Translations under genes and position numbers: made by a program | Notes under the pieces: generated by a model | What the model was told of the DNA's origin: nothing | The model's input: only the letters and a program-made list of their open reading frames with translations | Databases searched by the model: none | In this document: one piece after another, positions 22,856-34,079 of the stretch | Layout: every line of letters begins with the position of its first letter | How positions within the stretch are numbered: the stretch's first letter is position 1 | Assembly: GCA_025267735.1 (NCBI GenBank) | Contig: CM046305.1 | Span: 36,167,108 to 36,231,107, forward strand | Direction of reading: 5' to 3' | Source of the DNA: Mactra quadrangularis | Lineage: Eukaryota; Mollusca; Bivalvia; Venerida; Mactridae | Length of the DNA stretch: 64,000 bases

Positions 22856-23216
22856 GTATAGACAAAAATAAATGGAAAGTCAAATTAAAAGAAAGAGATT
22901 GATTTATTTTGTGTACATGTAGCTTGTTCCGAATCCTGTGGACTTGAGATTTGATACTTCCATTGTATAAGTGACCATGTTATGAGAATATGAACAGATT
23001 CTTTTTGTATATTGTACATAGATTGTGTTTATGTTATGTTTATATGAAAACTGTGTAATAAATTATTCATTTCTTAATTATGCTTTGTTTTGGTTCCAAT
23101 CCAAGTCTTCTGTCTCATGAAAATCAGACTAGTTGACACTCAAACTACATTTCCCTTCAGTAGAACAGAAGAAGGAATATTTTTTTGAGAATTGAAATTT
23201 ATGGGGTAAACTTGCA

Positions 23217-23414
23217 GTATTGTATAATTTCATTCAACTGTCAGTAGCTCAGGCATTAACCCAGCTGATTAAAATACCACTACAGTATTTCTGTACTCAC
23301 AATTGTTAAAAAAACAGATGTTCTTAATTTTTGAATTATCAGACAAATATGGTGTATTTAAGTCTGTCTAGTTAATGTATGCACCACTAACAGTTGAATA
23401 GAATAAAACAATAC
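23217..23414. mobile_element. MITE, family 1, best copy
   Basis: The left end GTATTGTATAATTTCATTCA is answered by TTGAATAGAATAAAACAATAC at the right end, with ACTGTCAGT and ACTAACAGT just inside. The segment CAGGCATTAACCCAGCTGAT is shared with the partial copy near 18100. Confidence 0.6.
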
Positions 23415-23599
23415 AAAGAAATGGACAATAAACATGATTGTTGTGTACAGCTCTGATACATGATGTATCCATTTCATAAGCACATATTTGGGTACAATTT
23501 AACAAGGACCCTATGTAAACATAAATGTATATAGGGTCCACGAATAAAAGTTGAGATAGAAACAGGGGTGGCTACATATTTACTATGTTAAATGGGTAA

Positions 23600-23768
23600 T
23601 TAAATTGGATAGCCAGCTCTTAGTTGGTTGGAATCCTATCCAAAACCTACCCTGTAGTTTCCATGAGCAAGATACTTAATCCTACTAACTCAAGACTTGT
23701 GGACCAGGAAGAGGACAGGAAAGTGATTAATCTAAGTTGTAAGAGTTGGCTTCACTAAAAAGCTAAAA
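23600..23768 (+). mobile_element. SINE, second family, partial copy
   Basis: TTGGATAGCCAGCTCTTAGT and GGTTGGAATCCTATCCAAAA correspond to the tRNA-like head of the copy at 20043. CAAGATACTTAATCCTACTA and AGTGATTAATCTAAGTTGTA correspond to its body. The B box is eroded. It ends less than 60 bp before the satellite A array. Confidence 0.55.
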
Positions 23769-23825
23769 AATAGTATATATATTGAAGTAATGGACATTGA
23801 CAATATTGTGGTGAGAAATGCTTGG

Positions 23826-25445
23826 TTGGTGTAGATCTACATCAATCATAAGCTGGTAGATCTACAACAATCAAAAGCTGGTAGATCTACATCAATCATA
23901 AGTTGGTAGATCTACATCAATCATAAGTTGGTAGATCTACATCAATCATAAGTTGGTAGATCTACAACAATCAAAAGCTGGTAGATCTACATCAATCATA
24001 AGTTGGTAGATCTACATCAATCATAAGTTGGTAGATCTACATCAACCATAAGTTGGTATAGATCTACACCGATCATAAGTTGGTAGATCTACATCAATCA
24101 TAAGTTGGTAGATCTACATCAATCATAAGTTGGTAGATCTACTTCAACCATAAGTTGGTCTAGATCTACATCAATCATAAGTTGATCTAGATCTACATCA
24201 ATCATAAGTTGGTAGATCTACTTCAACCATAAGTTGGTCTAGATCTACATCAATCATAAGTTGATCTAGATCTACATCAATCATAAGTTGGAAGATCTAC
24301 ATCAATCATAAGTTGGTCTAGATCTACATTAATCATAAGTTGGTAGATCTACATCAATCATAAGTTGGTAGATCTACATCAATCATAAGTTGGTAGATCT
24401 ACTTAAACCATAAGTTGGTCTAGATCTACATCAATCATAAGTTGGTAGATCTACACCAATCATAAGTTGGTCTAGATCTACATTAATCATAAGTTGGTAG
24501 ATCTACATCAATCATAAGTTGGTAGATCTACATCAATCATAAGTTGATCTAGATCTACATCAATCATAAGTTGATCTAGTTCTACTTCAACCATAAGTTG
24601 GTCTAGATCTACATCAATCATAAGTTGGACTAGATCTACATCAATCATAAGTTGGTCTAGATCTACATCAATCATAAGTTGGTAGATCTACTTAAACCAT
24701 AAGTTGGTCTAGATCTACATCAATCATAAGTTGGTAGATCTACATCAATCATAAGTTGGTCTAGATCTACATTAATCATAAGTTGGTAGATCTACATCAA
24801 TCATAAGTTGGTAGATCTACATCAATCATAAGTTGATCTAGATCTACATCAATCATAAGTTGATCTAGTTCTACTTCAACCATAAGTTGGTCTAGATCTA
24901 CATCAATCATAAGTTGGACTAGATCTACATCAATCATAAGTTGGTCTAGATCTACATCAATCATAAGTTGGTAGATCTACATCAATCATAAGTTGGTCTA
25001 GATCTACATCAATCATAAGTTGATCTAGATCTACATCAATCATAAGCTGGTCTAGATCTACATCAATCATAAGTTGGTCTAGATCTACATTAATCATAAG
25101 TTGATCTAGATCTACTTCAACCATAAGTTGGTCTAGATCTACATCAATCATAAGTTGAACTAGATCTACATCAATCATAAGTTGGTCTAGATCTACATCA
25201 ATCATAAGTTGGTAGATCTACATCAATCATAAGTTGGACTAGATCTACATCAATCATAAGTTGATCTAGATCTACATCAATCATAAGTTGGTAGATCTAC
25301 ATCAATCATAAGTTGGTCTAGATCTACATCAATCATAAGTTGATCTAGATCTACATCAATCATAAGTTGGTAGATCTACATCAATCATAAGTTGGTAGAT
25401 CTACATCAATCATAAGTTGGTAGATCTACATCAATCATAAGTTGG
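23826..25445. repeat. Satellite A, first array (25/27-bp monomer)
   Basis: Tandem copies of a 25-bp unit (GGTAGATCTACATCAATCAT then AAGTT) alternate with a 27-bp form that has CT inserted, making CTAGATCTAG. Each monomer carries the palindrome TAGATCTA. A higher-order repeat is visible: the variants CTTAAACC (24402, 24691) and GTTCTACTTC (24579, 24868) recur 289 bp apart. Runs of 27-bp units stay open on the minus strand and yield a 9-residue MIDVDLDQL repeat, a by-product and not a gene. Confidence 0.95.
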
Positions 25446-25652
25446 TAACGCCGTAGCAACACATTGTATAGGTCATATAACGGCGGTCAGACAACCTACT
25501 CACTCCTCCTGGAAAGGCTAAATCTCTGGATTTAGCTGTTAACCAACTACTAAGTGCATGATTTCGTCAGTGACTGACAACTGCCTTACATAATTAAAAA
25601 TCATTGGTAGGAGTGAGCAGGTAATTTCATGACCAAGTTCCACGAAAGTATG

Positions 25653-25726
25653 CCCCGCCCTGGAATCGAACCAACGGCCTCTCGATCAGTAGACTTGCGT
25701 GCTATCAAATGAGCTAGCCGGGCGGC
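25653..25726 (-). ncRNA. tRNA-Lys-like sequence (SINE head), copy 1
   Basis: On the minus strand it reads GCCGCCCGGCTAGCTCATTT and later GGTTCGATTCCAGGGCGG. GCCCGGCTAGCTCA is the usual 5' part of animal tRNA-Lys and GGTTCGATTCC is a full B box. The acceptor arms still pair (GCCGCCC with GGGCGG). The D-arm and anticodon region have drifted, so this is a tRNA-derived SINE head or pseudo-tRNA, not a functional tRNA. Confidence 0.6.
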
Positions 25727-25812
25727 ACTTAAAATCATGTAAAAAGAAGGGGGTATGTAGAAGGGCTGTATATATATGTTCGAATTTTGCATATGTTTCA
25801 TTCATCTGACCA

Positions 25813-25876
25813 ATTAATTAGACAGTTGAGAGTGTGTTTGACTTGAAATCAGGACATTTTGGGTTCAATCCCTGCA
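25813..25876 (+). ncRNA. tRNA-like sequence on the opposite strand, copy 1
   Basis: TTAGACAGTTGAGAGTGTGT is A-box-like and GGGTTCAATCCCTGC is a good B box. The centre GACTTGAAATC resembles a tRNA-Ser(UGA)-type anticodon loop. It points away from the tRNA-Lys-like sequence 90 bp upstream. A cloverleaf is not complete. Confidence 0.4.
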
Positions 25877-26085
25877 TTAGGCACTTTTTCTCCTATATCA
25901 CAACACATTTATGTAGATTTTAATATTCCCATTTTTCACTGTATCCTTGTGAAGAAATCATCAGAAATATTGAAAAATAAAAAAATATATAATTCTCTCC
26001 CTGTAACTTTTTCATAACACATCATATAATATGTCCTTGGTGAGTCAGGACTGTGCTGGCTACCTTGTGTTTGGCTTTATACCAC

Positions 26086-26674
26086 AAGTTGGTAGATCTA
26101 CACCAATCATAAGCTGGTAGATCTACAACATTCATAAGCTGGTAGATCTACATCAATCATAAGTTGGTAGATCTACATCAATCATAAGTTGGTAGATCTA
26201 TATCAATCATAAGTTGGTAGATCTACACCAATCATAAGCTGGTAGATCTACATCAATCATAAGTTGGTAGATCTACATCAATCATAAGTTGGTAGATCTA
26301 CATCAATCATAAGTTGGTAGATCTACATCAATCATAAGTTGGTCTAGATCTACATCAATCATAAGCTGGTAGATCTACAACAATCAAAAGCTGGTAGATC
26401 TACATCAATAATAAGTTGGTAGATCTACATCAATCATAAGTTGGTAGATCTACATCAATCATAAGTTGGTAGATCTACATCAATCATAAGTTGGTAGATC
26501 TACATCAATCATAAGCTGGTCTAGATCTACATCAATCATAAGTTGGTAGATCTACATCAATCATAAGTTGGTCTAGATCTACACCGATCATAAGTTGGTC
26601 TAGATCTACACCGATCATAAGCTGGTAGATCTACATCAATCATAAGTTGGTAGATCTACATCAATCATAAGTTG
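26086..26674. repeat. Satellite A, second array
   Basis: Same 25/27-bp monomer as at 23826, starting after TTTATACCACAAGTTGG. Mostly 25-bp forms, with variants CAACATTCAT and CACCGATCAT. It ends at the junction GTAACGCCGTAGC, as the first array does. Confidence 0.95.
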
Positions 26675-26882
26675 GTAACGCCGTAGCAACACATTGTATA
26701 GGTCATATAACGGCGGTCAGTCAACCTACTCACTCCTCCTGGAAAGGCTAAATCTCTGGATTTAGCTGTTAACCAACTACTAAGTGCATGATTTCGTCAG
26801 TGACTGACAACTGCCTTACATAATTAAAAATCATTGGTAGGAGTGAGCAGGTAATTTCATGACCAAGTTCCACGAAAGTATG

Positions 26883-26956
26883 CCCCGCCCTGGAATCGAA
26901 CCAACGGCCTCTCGATCAGTAGACTTGCGTGCTATCAAATGAGCTAGCCGGGCGGC
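26883..26956 (-). ncRNA. tRNA-Lys-like sequence, copy 2
   Basis: Identical by inspection to the sequence at 25653-25726, displaced by 1230 bp. It has the same intact B box and drifted anticodon region. Confidence 0.6.
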
Positions 26957-27042
26957 ACTTAAAATCATGTAAAAAGAAGGGGGTATGTAGAAGGGCTGTA
27001 TATATATGTTCGAATTTTGCATATGTTTCATTCATCTGACCA

Positions 27043-27106
27043 ATTAATTAGACAGTTGAGAGTGTGTTTGACTTGAAATCAGGACATTTTGGGTTCAATC
27101 CCTGCA
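27043..27106 (+). ncRNA. tRNA-like sequence on the opposite strand, copy 2
   Basis: Same sequence as at 25813-25876, in the second 1230-bp unit. Confidence 0.4.
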
Positions 27107-27315
27107 TTAGGCACTTTTTCTCCTATATCACAACACATTTATGTAGATTTTAATATTCCCATTTTTCACTGTATCCTTGTGAAGAAATCATCAGAAATAT
27201 TGAAAAATAAAAAAATATATAATTCTCTCCCTGTAACTTTTTCATAACACATCATATAATATGTCCTTGGTGAGTCAGGACTGTGCTGGCTACCTTGTGT
27301 TTGGCTTTATACCAC

Positions 27316-28228
27316 AAGTTGGTAGATCTACACCAATCATAAGCTGGTAGATCTACAACATTCATAAGCTGGTAGATCTACATCAATCATAAGTTGGTAG
27401 ATCTACATCAATCATAAGTTGGTAGATCTATATCAATCATAAGTTGGTAGATCTACACCAATCATAAGCTGGTAGATCTACATCAATCATAAGTTGGTAG
27501 ATCTACATCAATCATAAGTTGGTAGATCTACATCAATCATAAGTTGGTAGATCTACATCAATCATAAGTTGGTCTAGATCTACATCAATCATAAGCTGGT
27601 AGATCTACAACAATCAAAAGCTGGTAGATCTACATCAATAATAAGTTGGTAGATCTACATCAATCATAAGTTGGTAGATCTACATCAATCATAAGTTGGT
27701 AGATCTACATCAATCATAAGTTGGTAGATCTACATCAATCATAAGCTGGTCTAGATCTACATCAATCATAAGTTGGTAGATCTACATCAATCATAAGTTG
27801 GTAGATCTACATCAATCATAAGTTGGTAGATCTACATCAATCATAAGTTGGTAGATCTACATCAATCATAAGCTGGTCTAGATCTACATCAATCATAAGT
27901 TGGTCTAGATCTACATCAATCATAAGTTGGTCTAGATCTACATCAATCATAAGTTGGTAGATCTACATCAATCATAAGTTGTTAGATCTACATCAATCAT
28001 AAGTTGGTAGATCTACACCAATCATAAGTTGGTAGATCTACATCAATCATAAGTTGGTAGATCTACATCAATCATAAGTTGGTAGATCTACATCAATCAT
28101 AAGTTGGTCTAGATCTACATCAATCATAAGTTGGTAGATCTACATCAATCATAAGTTGGTCTAGATCTACATCAATCATAAGTTGGTAGATCTACACCAA
28201 TCATAAGTTGGTAGATCTACATAAGTCA
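27316..28228. repeat. Satellite A, third array
   Basis: Continuation of the 25/27-bp satellite after the second unique block. It ends at 28228 where GATCTACATAAGTCATAATA breaks the period and enters the left arm of an inverted repeat pair. Confidence 0.95.
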
Positions 28229-28325
28229 TAATAGCGACATTTCTTTGTGATTATTCATCAGTTCATCTGTCATCATTTAGGCTTTGTTGATTCCTTATGT
28301 CATGCCTCATCTGGACCACTGTCAT
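28228..28325 (-). repeat. Inverted-repeat partner, left copy (empty site)
   Basis: The stretch TAATAGCGACATTTCTTTGT ... CTGGACCACTG is the reverse complement of the sequence at 30628-30652 joined to 31125-31187. It retains the uninterrupted site (GTTGATTCCTTATGTC), showing what the right copy looked like before the MITE inserted. The right copy has about 12-14 extra bases near CTCTAGTGG. Confidence 0.85.
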
Positions 28326-30627
28326 TTCTCAATTAAGGACTATGTTATTTACGAATGACCTTCATGACTTTAAAATAGGTGTGGTTGCAATAATTGAAAT
28401 TTACAAATAAATTTCAGTTTTCATTTTAATCCTAATGAAATAAATAAGTAAGTTTAATAGAAAAATATCAAAAAAGAGGTTTAGTAATATTTATTTTTTA
28501 TGAAAAAAGTGAGTTTAAACATGTAAACTTTTGTGCAAGTTTGCATGAAGTACAGTGAAAACAGTTAAAATAAAATCTTCCAATCAGATTGTGTACATTC
28601 CCGTACAGATGCACTAAGAGTTAAAAATACAAATTAATTTATACATTGTCTGAAATCAGTATAATAAAATATCTCTATATACTAAAATTAATAAGTTTCA
28701 ACATGTCCAAAATACAACTTTACACAAAAGAAGTAGTACAAACAAAAGGTACGGTGTCCAATAATGGACACAGGTAATGAAAGGTACACACTTAAAATAG
28801 GTATAATTCACCAATGTCATTATTGAACGGACTGTTAGCGGAAAACGTTTCAGGCAAACAGCTAACGGTTTAAGTATATAGTACGCGAGTATGAAACAAC
28901 CTGAAACAAAATAGTTCCAGTATATTGTGCAAATTAGTAACTGCCATTACAACGAAGTCGGCAGTGTTACTCTCGTTGATTTAGATCAATAAATTTACAA
29001 AAAACAAGTAAACAAGAAAACAATTTCTCCTCTCCGAATTCTTCTAATAAATTGAAGTAAAGATTCTCTTGTCCGCTATCTTTAAACGTTCGCTTTTCAA
29101 CGGATCGTTCAATTAACCGTTCATAACAGAAACGGTGATTGACTAACGTTAAATGCTAACTGAACGCAGGGCTGACAAAGAACTGGGACTATTTCATAAG
29201 AATCTTACGTAAGATAGCGATATTTCCGAAATTACTTACTTACGTTGAACTTACGTTTTACGATGAGAGAATTTCAAAGACGCACTCGAAACTTAAAATC
29301 TTTGCTACGTACAATACGATCTGACTTAAGTCAACGACAAGTTGTGGAGCCCTAAAATTTTGGTCACATGATTTGTTGTCAACAATACATTATAAGCCAC
29401 AAAACATTTAAAGAATACAATATGTTCCACACACTTCAACGAACAATTTCACAAACGGAGATTAGAAGCTCTCGAAGAAAATGCACGAGGGCTATACCGA
29501 GCCATCATACTCTTGATTTTTCAAAACACAGCCAATTTAAACAAAGGTGGTATGACACAATAAATGGTCATCTGCTAACAAAACATCGACCAATATAAGA
29601 CGGATGTCAAAATAAAGTAATTAGGCACAAAAAAGTTCCCACGTGGCGTCAAATAAATACCTTAAAACAATAAATAATCAAATCTACAGACATATATAGT
29701 TATAACTTCATAAAAAATAAACCATTCTTAAGACATTTCATCGAAATCTGGCAATCTTTAGATAAAAGCTCAGTTCGCGTATGTACACACGTTTTTGTGA
29801 TTAGCCCCTGACTTCCGCAAAGATGTGTAATGAATAAGTTTTTAATACACACAAAATGGACGCCCAAATTTTGATTACAGAGCCCACTTGTTTGTTTGTT
29901 CATATATGTAAATTCAGTCACAGATATAGAAAATGTAAGCCTCAGTGCATCTAGAGTAATATTAGTGCATTCAATATCTGCATATGTATTCTGAAATTGT
30001 TCGCTAGAATAAATGGAAACTTGCACAGAAAATAACGTATTTATTTCTGTATTCACAGGTGATGTGAAGTACCTACGATAATATTGCCTGGCCCAAAAGA
30101 TTTCAGGATAATTAAACATTATTATATTTTTAGCGCTGCATTTACCCTAACCAACTTTTTGGGGGTCGGTACTTAAAGGTACCTTTCTGTAATTTCAACT
30201 TTTACATAGTCCTTAAGTCTTGTGACATTTATTTGTCAATTGTTGAGAACAAGTTGATGCGCGTTTAGCGATCAGTTTTAGTAAAGTTTTCATTGTTGAC
30301 CATTGGTCATAGATAAGAATTATTAGTAATTTAATTGATCTTGTTAGTGCAGTCGTGCAAGTGCAAACATACTTAGATAGTCTTATCACATTTTATTTAC
30401 TTTTATCTATTGCATTGTTATTATTATTGAATACTTGGGTTTAATGATTTTATATTGTTGTAAATATTTACTTTGTTCAGTAAAATGTTAGAATGTAGCG
30501 CATTGTTGAAGTATAATTTAAATTAATTGATTGCCAGTCGATTATGCAATGTATGTATGGGTTTGATGAACAGTGTTAACAAACTCCACTGCCCTTTCCA
30601 TGAAAATGACAGTTTATACTCTAGTGG
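28326..30627. other. Stretch without recognisable gene
   Basis: AT-rich DNA between the inverted repeat arms. A cluster of GTTAACGG/CCGTTAAC-type inverted motifs lies at 28830-29170 and may be a decayed element. The longest frames (29368-29598 plus, 29700-30119 minus) show no motif, no splice context and no repeats, and I do not regard them as genes. Confidence 0.5.
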
Positions 30628-31187
30628 TCCAGATGAGGCATGACATAAGGAATAGGGGTGTAACGGTTAACCGATATACCGGTTAATATTGCAATACGAC
30701 TTCTGGCGGTTTTTAACCGGTTCGTTTTTCTCTGAACCGGTTTTTCTAGTTTCTATGTACCATACTGATTGTTTTATCAGAGTCTGAAATTTAAATGTCT
30801 GTATTAATGATAAATGTGTTCGGAAACATGAAATATTTTTCGTAAAGTGAGAGAATCATTATCTTTGAAAGTCCAATCAAAACAATTTTTTTTCTAACTT
30901 ATTCAAACATGTGCGTAATACGTGTAGATCATTTGAAAATACAAATATCTATGTGCAATGTTGATAAAATAGAGACGATACACATGCATTAATGTATGAT
31001 ATGCATGTATGAGCAAAGAACATTATGTATTGCAATATATTGCAATATATTGCAATACGTGTTTCGTGTATTGCAATATATTGCAATACGTTTTTTACCG
31101 TATTGTTACACCCCTAATAAGGAATCAACAAAGCCTAAATGATGACAGATGAACTGATGAATAATCACAAAGAAATGTCGCTATTAT
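30628..31187 (+). repeat. Inverted-repeat partner, right copy, split by a MITE
   Basis: GGTCCAGATGAGGCATGACA leads to the MITE and resumes at GGAATCAACAAAGCCTAAAT, running to GTCGCTATTATG. Together the two parts match the reverse complement of 28228-28325. The pair encloses about 2.3 kb. Confidence 0.85.
30653..31116. mobile_element. 464-bp hAT-type MITE with perfect 8-bp target duplication
   Basis: The ends TAGGGGTGTAACGG and (reverse-complemented) TAGGGGTGTAACAATACGG are inverted repeats. ATAAGGAA occurs directly outside both ends (30645-30652 and 31117-31124). The empty site in the inverted partner at 28228 has a single ATAAGGAA. The interior has repeated ACCGGT/AACCGG motifs and TTGCAATATA repeats. 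Non-coding. Confidence 0.92.
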
Positions 31188-32014
31188 GTTGAGCTGAACT
31201 GCTTTTATTGCCAAGTGATTGTTTCAAATATAGATTGAACATTTACAAATTAGAATACATCCATACCTCACAAATGAACAACTGAACAATAATTGAATTT
31301 AAGTAAAATGGAACTAACCGCACATATGAGTTATGGTGAACAATGTACATATGTCACAGAAAACAGTTTTCAATGATGAAATGTCAGATGGACTTCACCT
31401 GCAGATTATCACAAAAAAGGGTTTCCGAACGCTGTCAGTCACCGAAATTCGGCGTGAGCCAAGTTAAAGAATACATCTTTATTACTTTTTAAACAAGTTT
31501 TAAAAAAATTGTGTGTTACATCAAAATTTTAACTGTTTACATTCAAATAAGTTATAGACATTTTAGTTTAACATTAGGATTGGAAGTTTTAACGATTATT
31601 TTGTTTCAAACCACAATGTGTAATTTTGAGACATTACATGTATATAGGAGTTCAAACATAGCAAAAATTAGTAATTGGACTTTATATATCATGTGTACAG
31701 ACATTTACCGTACATATATGTAGTATAATATAGTTTAATGATTGTTTCATTCAAAGAATCACTGACACTTTAATGCTGTACATAACCAAATTAACTATCT
31801 AATTTGCAATTTGAAGTATTTATTGTCCAAAGTTCAAAAGATGAATGTTTTAGATATAACATGCTTTATAATTATGTATCTGATATCATGTATTGGTTTT
31901 GTAATGTTTTAAGTGCCACAACACTTAGCCAGGAAATTCAAAAAAAATGTTGAAGAAAATGAGTGGTGTGATAATACTATATCACTAACCAAACAACGCA
32001 GTCCATCCTTATCC

Positions 32015-32170
32015 GTTATCAATGGTCAAGTTGAGACGGGTCAGTATTACAACTATCAAATTGGATAGTTGGGGAGTTTAAGCTTACCAGCCAGAGAGGA
32101 AGGTTGTTCCTAGACACTCAGCTGTGAGTAACACTGAGTGGGAATACCTGGCTGGGTGTTGGGTGCTGTA
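32015..32170 (+). pseudogene. Possible decayed 5S-rRNA-derived sequence
   Basis: A GC-richer island contains GAGACGGGTCAGTATT, TTGGATAGTTGGGGAG, GTGGGAATACC and GGGTGCTGTA in that order. The 3' half of animal 5S rRNA has GAGCCCGGTTAGTACTTGG, a TGGATGGGTGACC segment, TGGGAATACC and GGGTGCTGTA in the same order. Here the spacing is expanded by insertions of tens of bases. It could be a 5S-derived SINE head or pseudogene; the resemblance may still be accidental. Confidence 0.3.
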
Positions 32171-33039
32171 ACATATATGTTTAGTAGAACAAATAAACTT
32201 GGTAGAAACTATATGGACTATGTTATATTATGTTACAATCATCTCATTCAATTGTTTAACGAAGAAATGCTATATAGGTAAAAGCGTTGTCATTTCACGG
32301 CGTCTCAACGCCGTGATATTGTGGTGGGTAGATTTTGATAGCAATGGGCAAAAGTCACGTGATATAAATCCTTTCGATTTCCACTGCCGACAAATTTATT
32401 GTTTTTAATGCAGTCATAGTACAGCCCATTTCCGTTAAAGGTAAATAGAAAAAGCATTTTTGGGGGAAACCATATAAACAATTTTTCTTGCAACAATGCA
32501 ACACGCGAAAAATCAGCGTTTTATATCAACACATTTCCGCAAATCCTTTCGAATCACACGAAAAAGGGTAGGTATAAATCGCAGACCAACCGAACCAGCA
32601 GACCCGTTTAGTGTACGGATACAGTTTAACAAATATGCGTATCATAATGTGTGTATAGTACATGCATGTATATAAATGATATTTGCCAAAATTTAATTTG
32701 AAAAGATAAGATACCATTATCGAAATTATATTCTAAGAAATTAGTTTGCAGACTTTAACTATTAAAAGAATCGTCGAATGCTTTATCACATATTGTTGTA
32801 AATATTACATATTTCAACTGTTAGAGCCTTTATCATTTGAAAACTAATTTGATATGATTCAAATATAATATTTTAATTATATACTTTTTTTCTTTTTAGC
32901 CGACTGTATAAATAAAGAAGCGTTATCGCGTAACATTGACTTTTAATTCTTACTTTTACTGAGTTCTATAAGCGATCTTTTCTAACAATGATTAAGGGCA
33001 GCGGACCAGTTAATTTTAAGAGCGTAAGAGTTACGGACC

Positions 33040-33248
33040 AGGGTTGAGTTCAGTAACTGCGAACGTTATAGAACGTTCGATCTGTAACGATACATTCGGA
33101 ACTCCTCGTCCATTTGCTGCGAATAATCTCGGACATATTTGGGCGCTATTTTGAAAAGTCCGGTGTAAAAGTAAACAAAGGTACGGCCGAGGAGTTCCGA
33201 ATGCATCGTTATGTAACGTACTGTAACGTTTTGTGTAATTGAACTTGC
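33040..33248. mobile_element. MITE with long inverted arms
   Basis: TAACGATACATTCGGAACTC and CTCG at 33085-33110 are mirrored by CGAGGAGTTCCGAATGCATC at 33188-33207. Outward, TTGAGTTCAG...CGTTATAG is mirrored by TACTGTAACG...AATTGAAC. Arms are about 60 bp with scattered mismatches. Non-coding. Confidence 0.65.
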
Positions 33249-34046
33249 TTCTGGTTATAGATCGAGCAAATGTAAGATTATTTTTTTCAATTATGAAGAG
33301 TTTGGTACTATATTGACGAACTATTGACCAGACGTATCACTGCAGCGGACCAAGTAATTTTAAGAGAGTTAAAATGACGGACATTTACACCTAGGTGAAA
33401 AGCTCGCCAGTTTTTAATTTGTCGAATGGATTATGATTTCTCGAGTCCGAGTAAATTCATTATTAAGAAAAATGATTTCTATTCGAAATAGTTTGCCTTT
33501 TGTATTTAAGTGCATCTTTTCGGAATTAAAATACATGTTAAATCCTTTCGTGTATCCGGCAACAAAATTCTTCCGTAACAAGTAAAGTAATGACTTCTCT
33601 CCAATACACCGGTTCGAAAGATTCACTCGTTGACTTTCTACCTCTGCTTAAATACTATGCGCAAACTGATATTTCTATTTTAAGGCAGAGACGCATACGT
33701 TTAGATTGCATGACTGTCTCATGATTAAAAAATAAATGCAACAAATGTTCACGCCTGTAATATCAAAATGTCGAAATTCAAAGATGTTGGACAGTTATGC
33801 ATTAGTTAGATGATTGGTTACACGGATTGGTAAGAACAGATCCGCAAAGTAAGGAGCACTTGACTAAACAGAAGCGATAAGTCGTGTAAATAGCTTCTGT
33901 TCTGAAGACTATGTTTTCCCTTTTGCCGATCTTTTTAAGCGTCATGCAAATATGAATTACTGGAAATAAATCCAACTAGAACCAAACATCCTGTCGGCAT
34001 AAAGATGGTGTCTAGATCCAGACTATTCGCGTACTCCAAGAATGTC

Positions 34047-34079
34047 AAGATTCTCGATCTAACTAGTATCGAGAATCTT
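34047..34079. repeat. Short perfect hairpin
   Basis: AAGATTCTCGAT, a 9-base loop, then ATCGAGAATCTT. Outside it, CCAAGAATG and CTAGGCTCTTGG extend the symmetry weakly. A similar hairpin with ACCCAAAGG arms and a CTCGAGAATCTTG core lies in the element at 37107-38067, so both may be relics of one family. Confidence 0.55.

Larger units (their letters stand above)
25445..26674. repeat. 1230-bp higher-order unit, copy 1
   Basis: The unit comprises about 640 bp of non-satellite DNA beginning GTAACGCCGTAGCAACACAT, followed by about 590 bp of satellite A. It is followed directly by a second copy at 26675. Over the first ~1125 bp I see a single clear difference (CAGACAACC versus CAGTCAACC). The non-satellite part contains two tRNA-like sequences. 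Confidence 0.93.
26675..27904. repeat. 1230-bp higher-order unit, copy 2
   Basis: A direct tandem copy of 25445-26674. Identity is nearly complete up to about 27800, after which satellite monomers differ in order (CACCGATC variants are absent). The 66-codon minus-strand frame found in both copies simply crosses the tRNA-Lys-like sequence. Confidence 0.93.

Noticed and set aside
24957..25205. 82-codon minus-strand frame with a 9-residue MIDVDLDQL repeat
   Set aside because: A run of 27-bp satellite monomers happens to keep frame; neighbouring 25-bp monomers break it.
25653..25726. Functional tRNA-Lys gene
   Set aside because: The acceptor and T arms hold, but the D-arm and anticodon stem do not, no Lys anticodon is placed, and it is duplicated within a satellite unit.
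23826..28228. Regular short repeats considered as a CRISPR array
   Set aside because: Repeats are contiguous with no unique spacers, and the host is a eukaryote.
29700..30119. 139-codon minus-strand frame
   Set aside because: A chance frame in AT-rich DNA; no recognisable domain, promoter or splice context.
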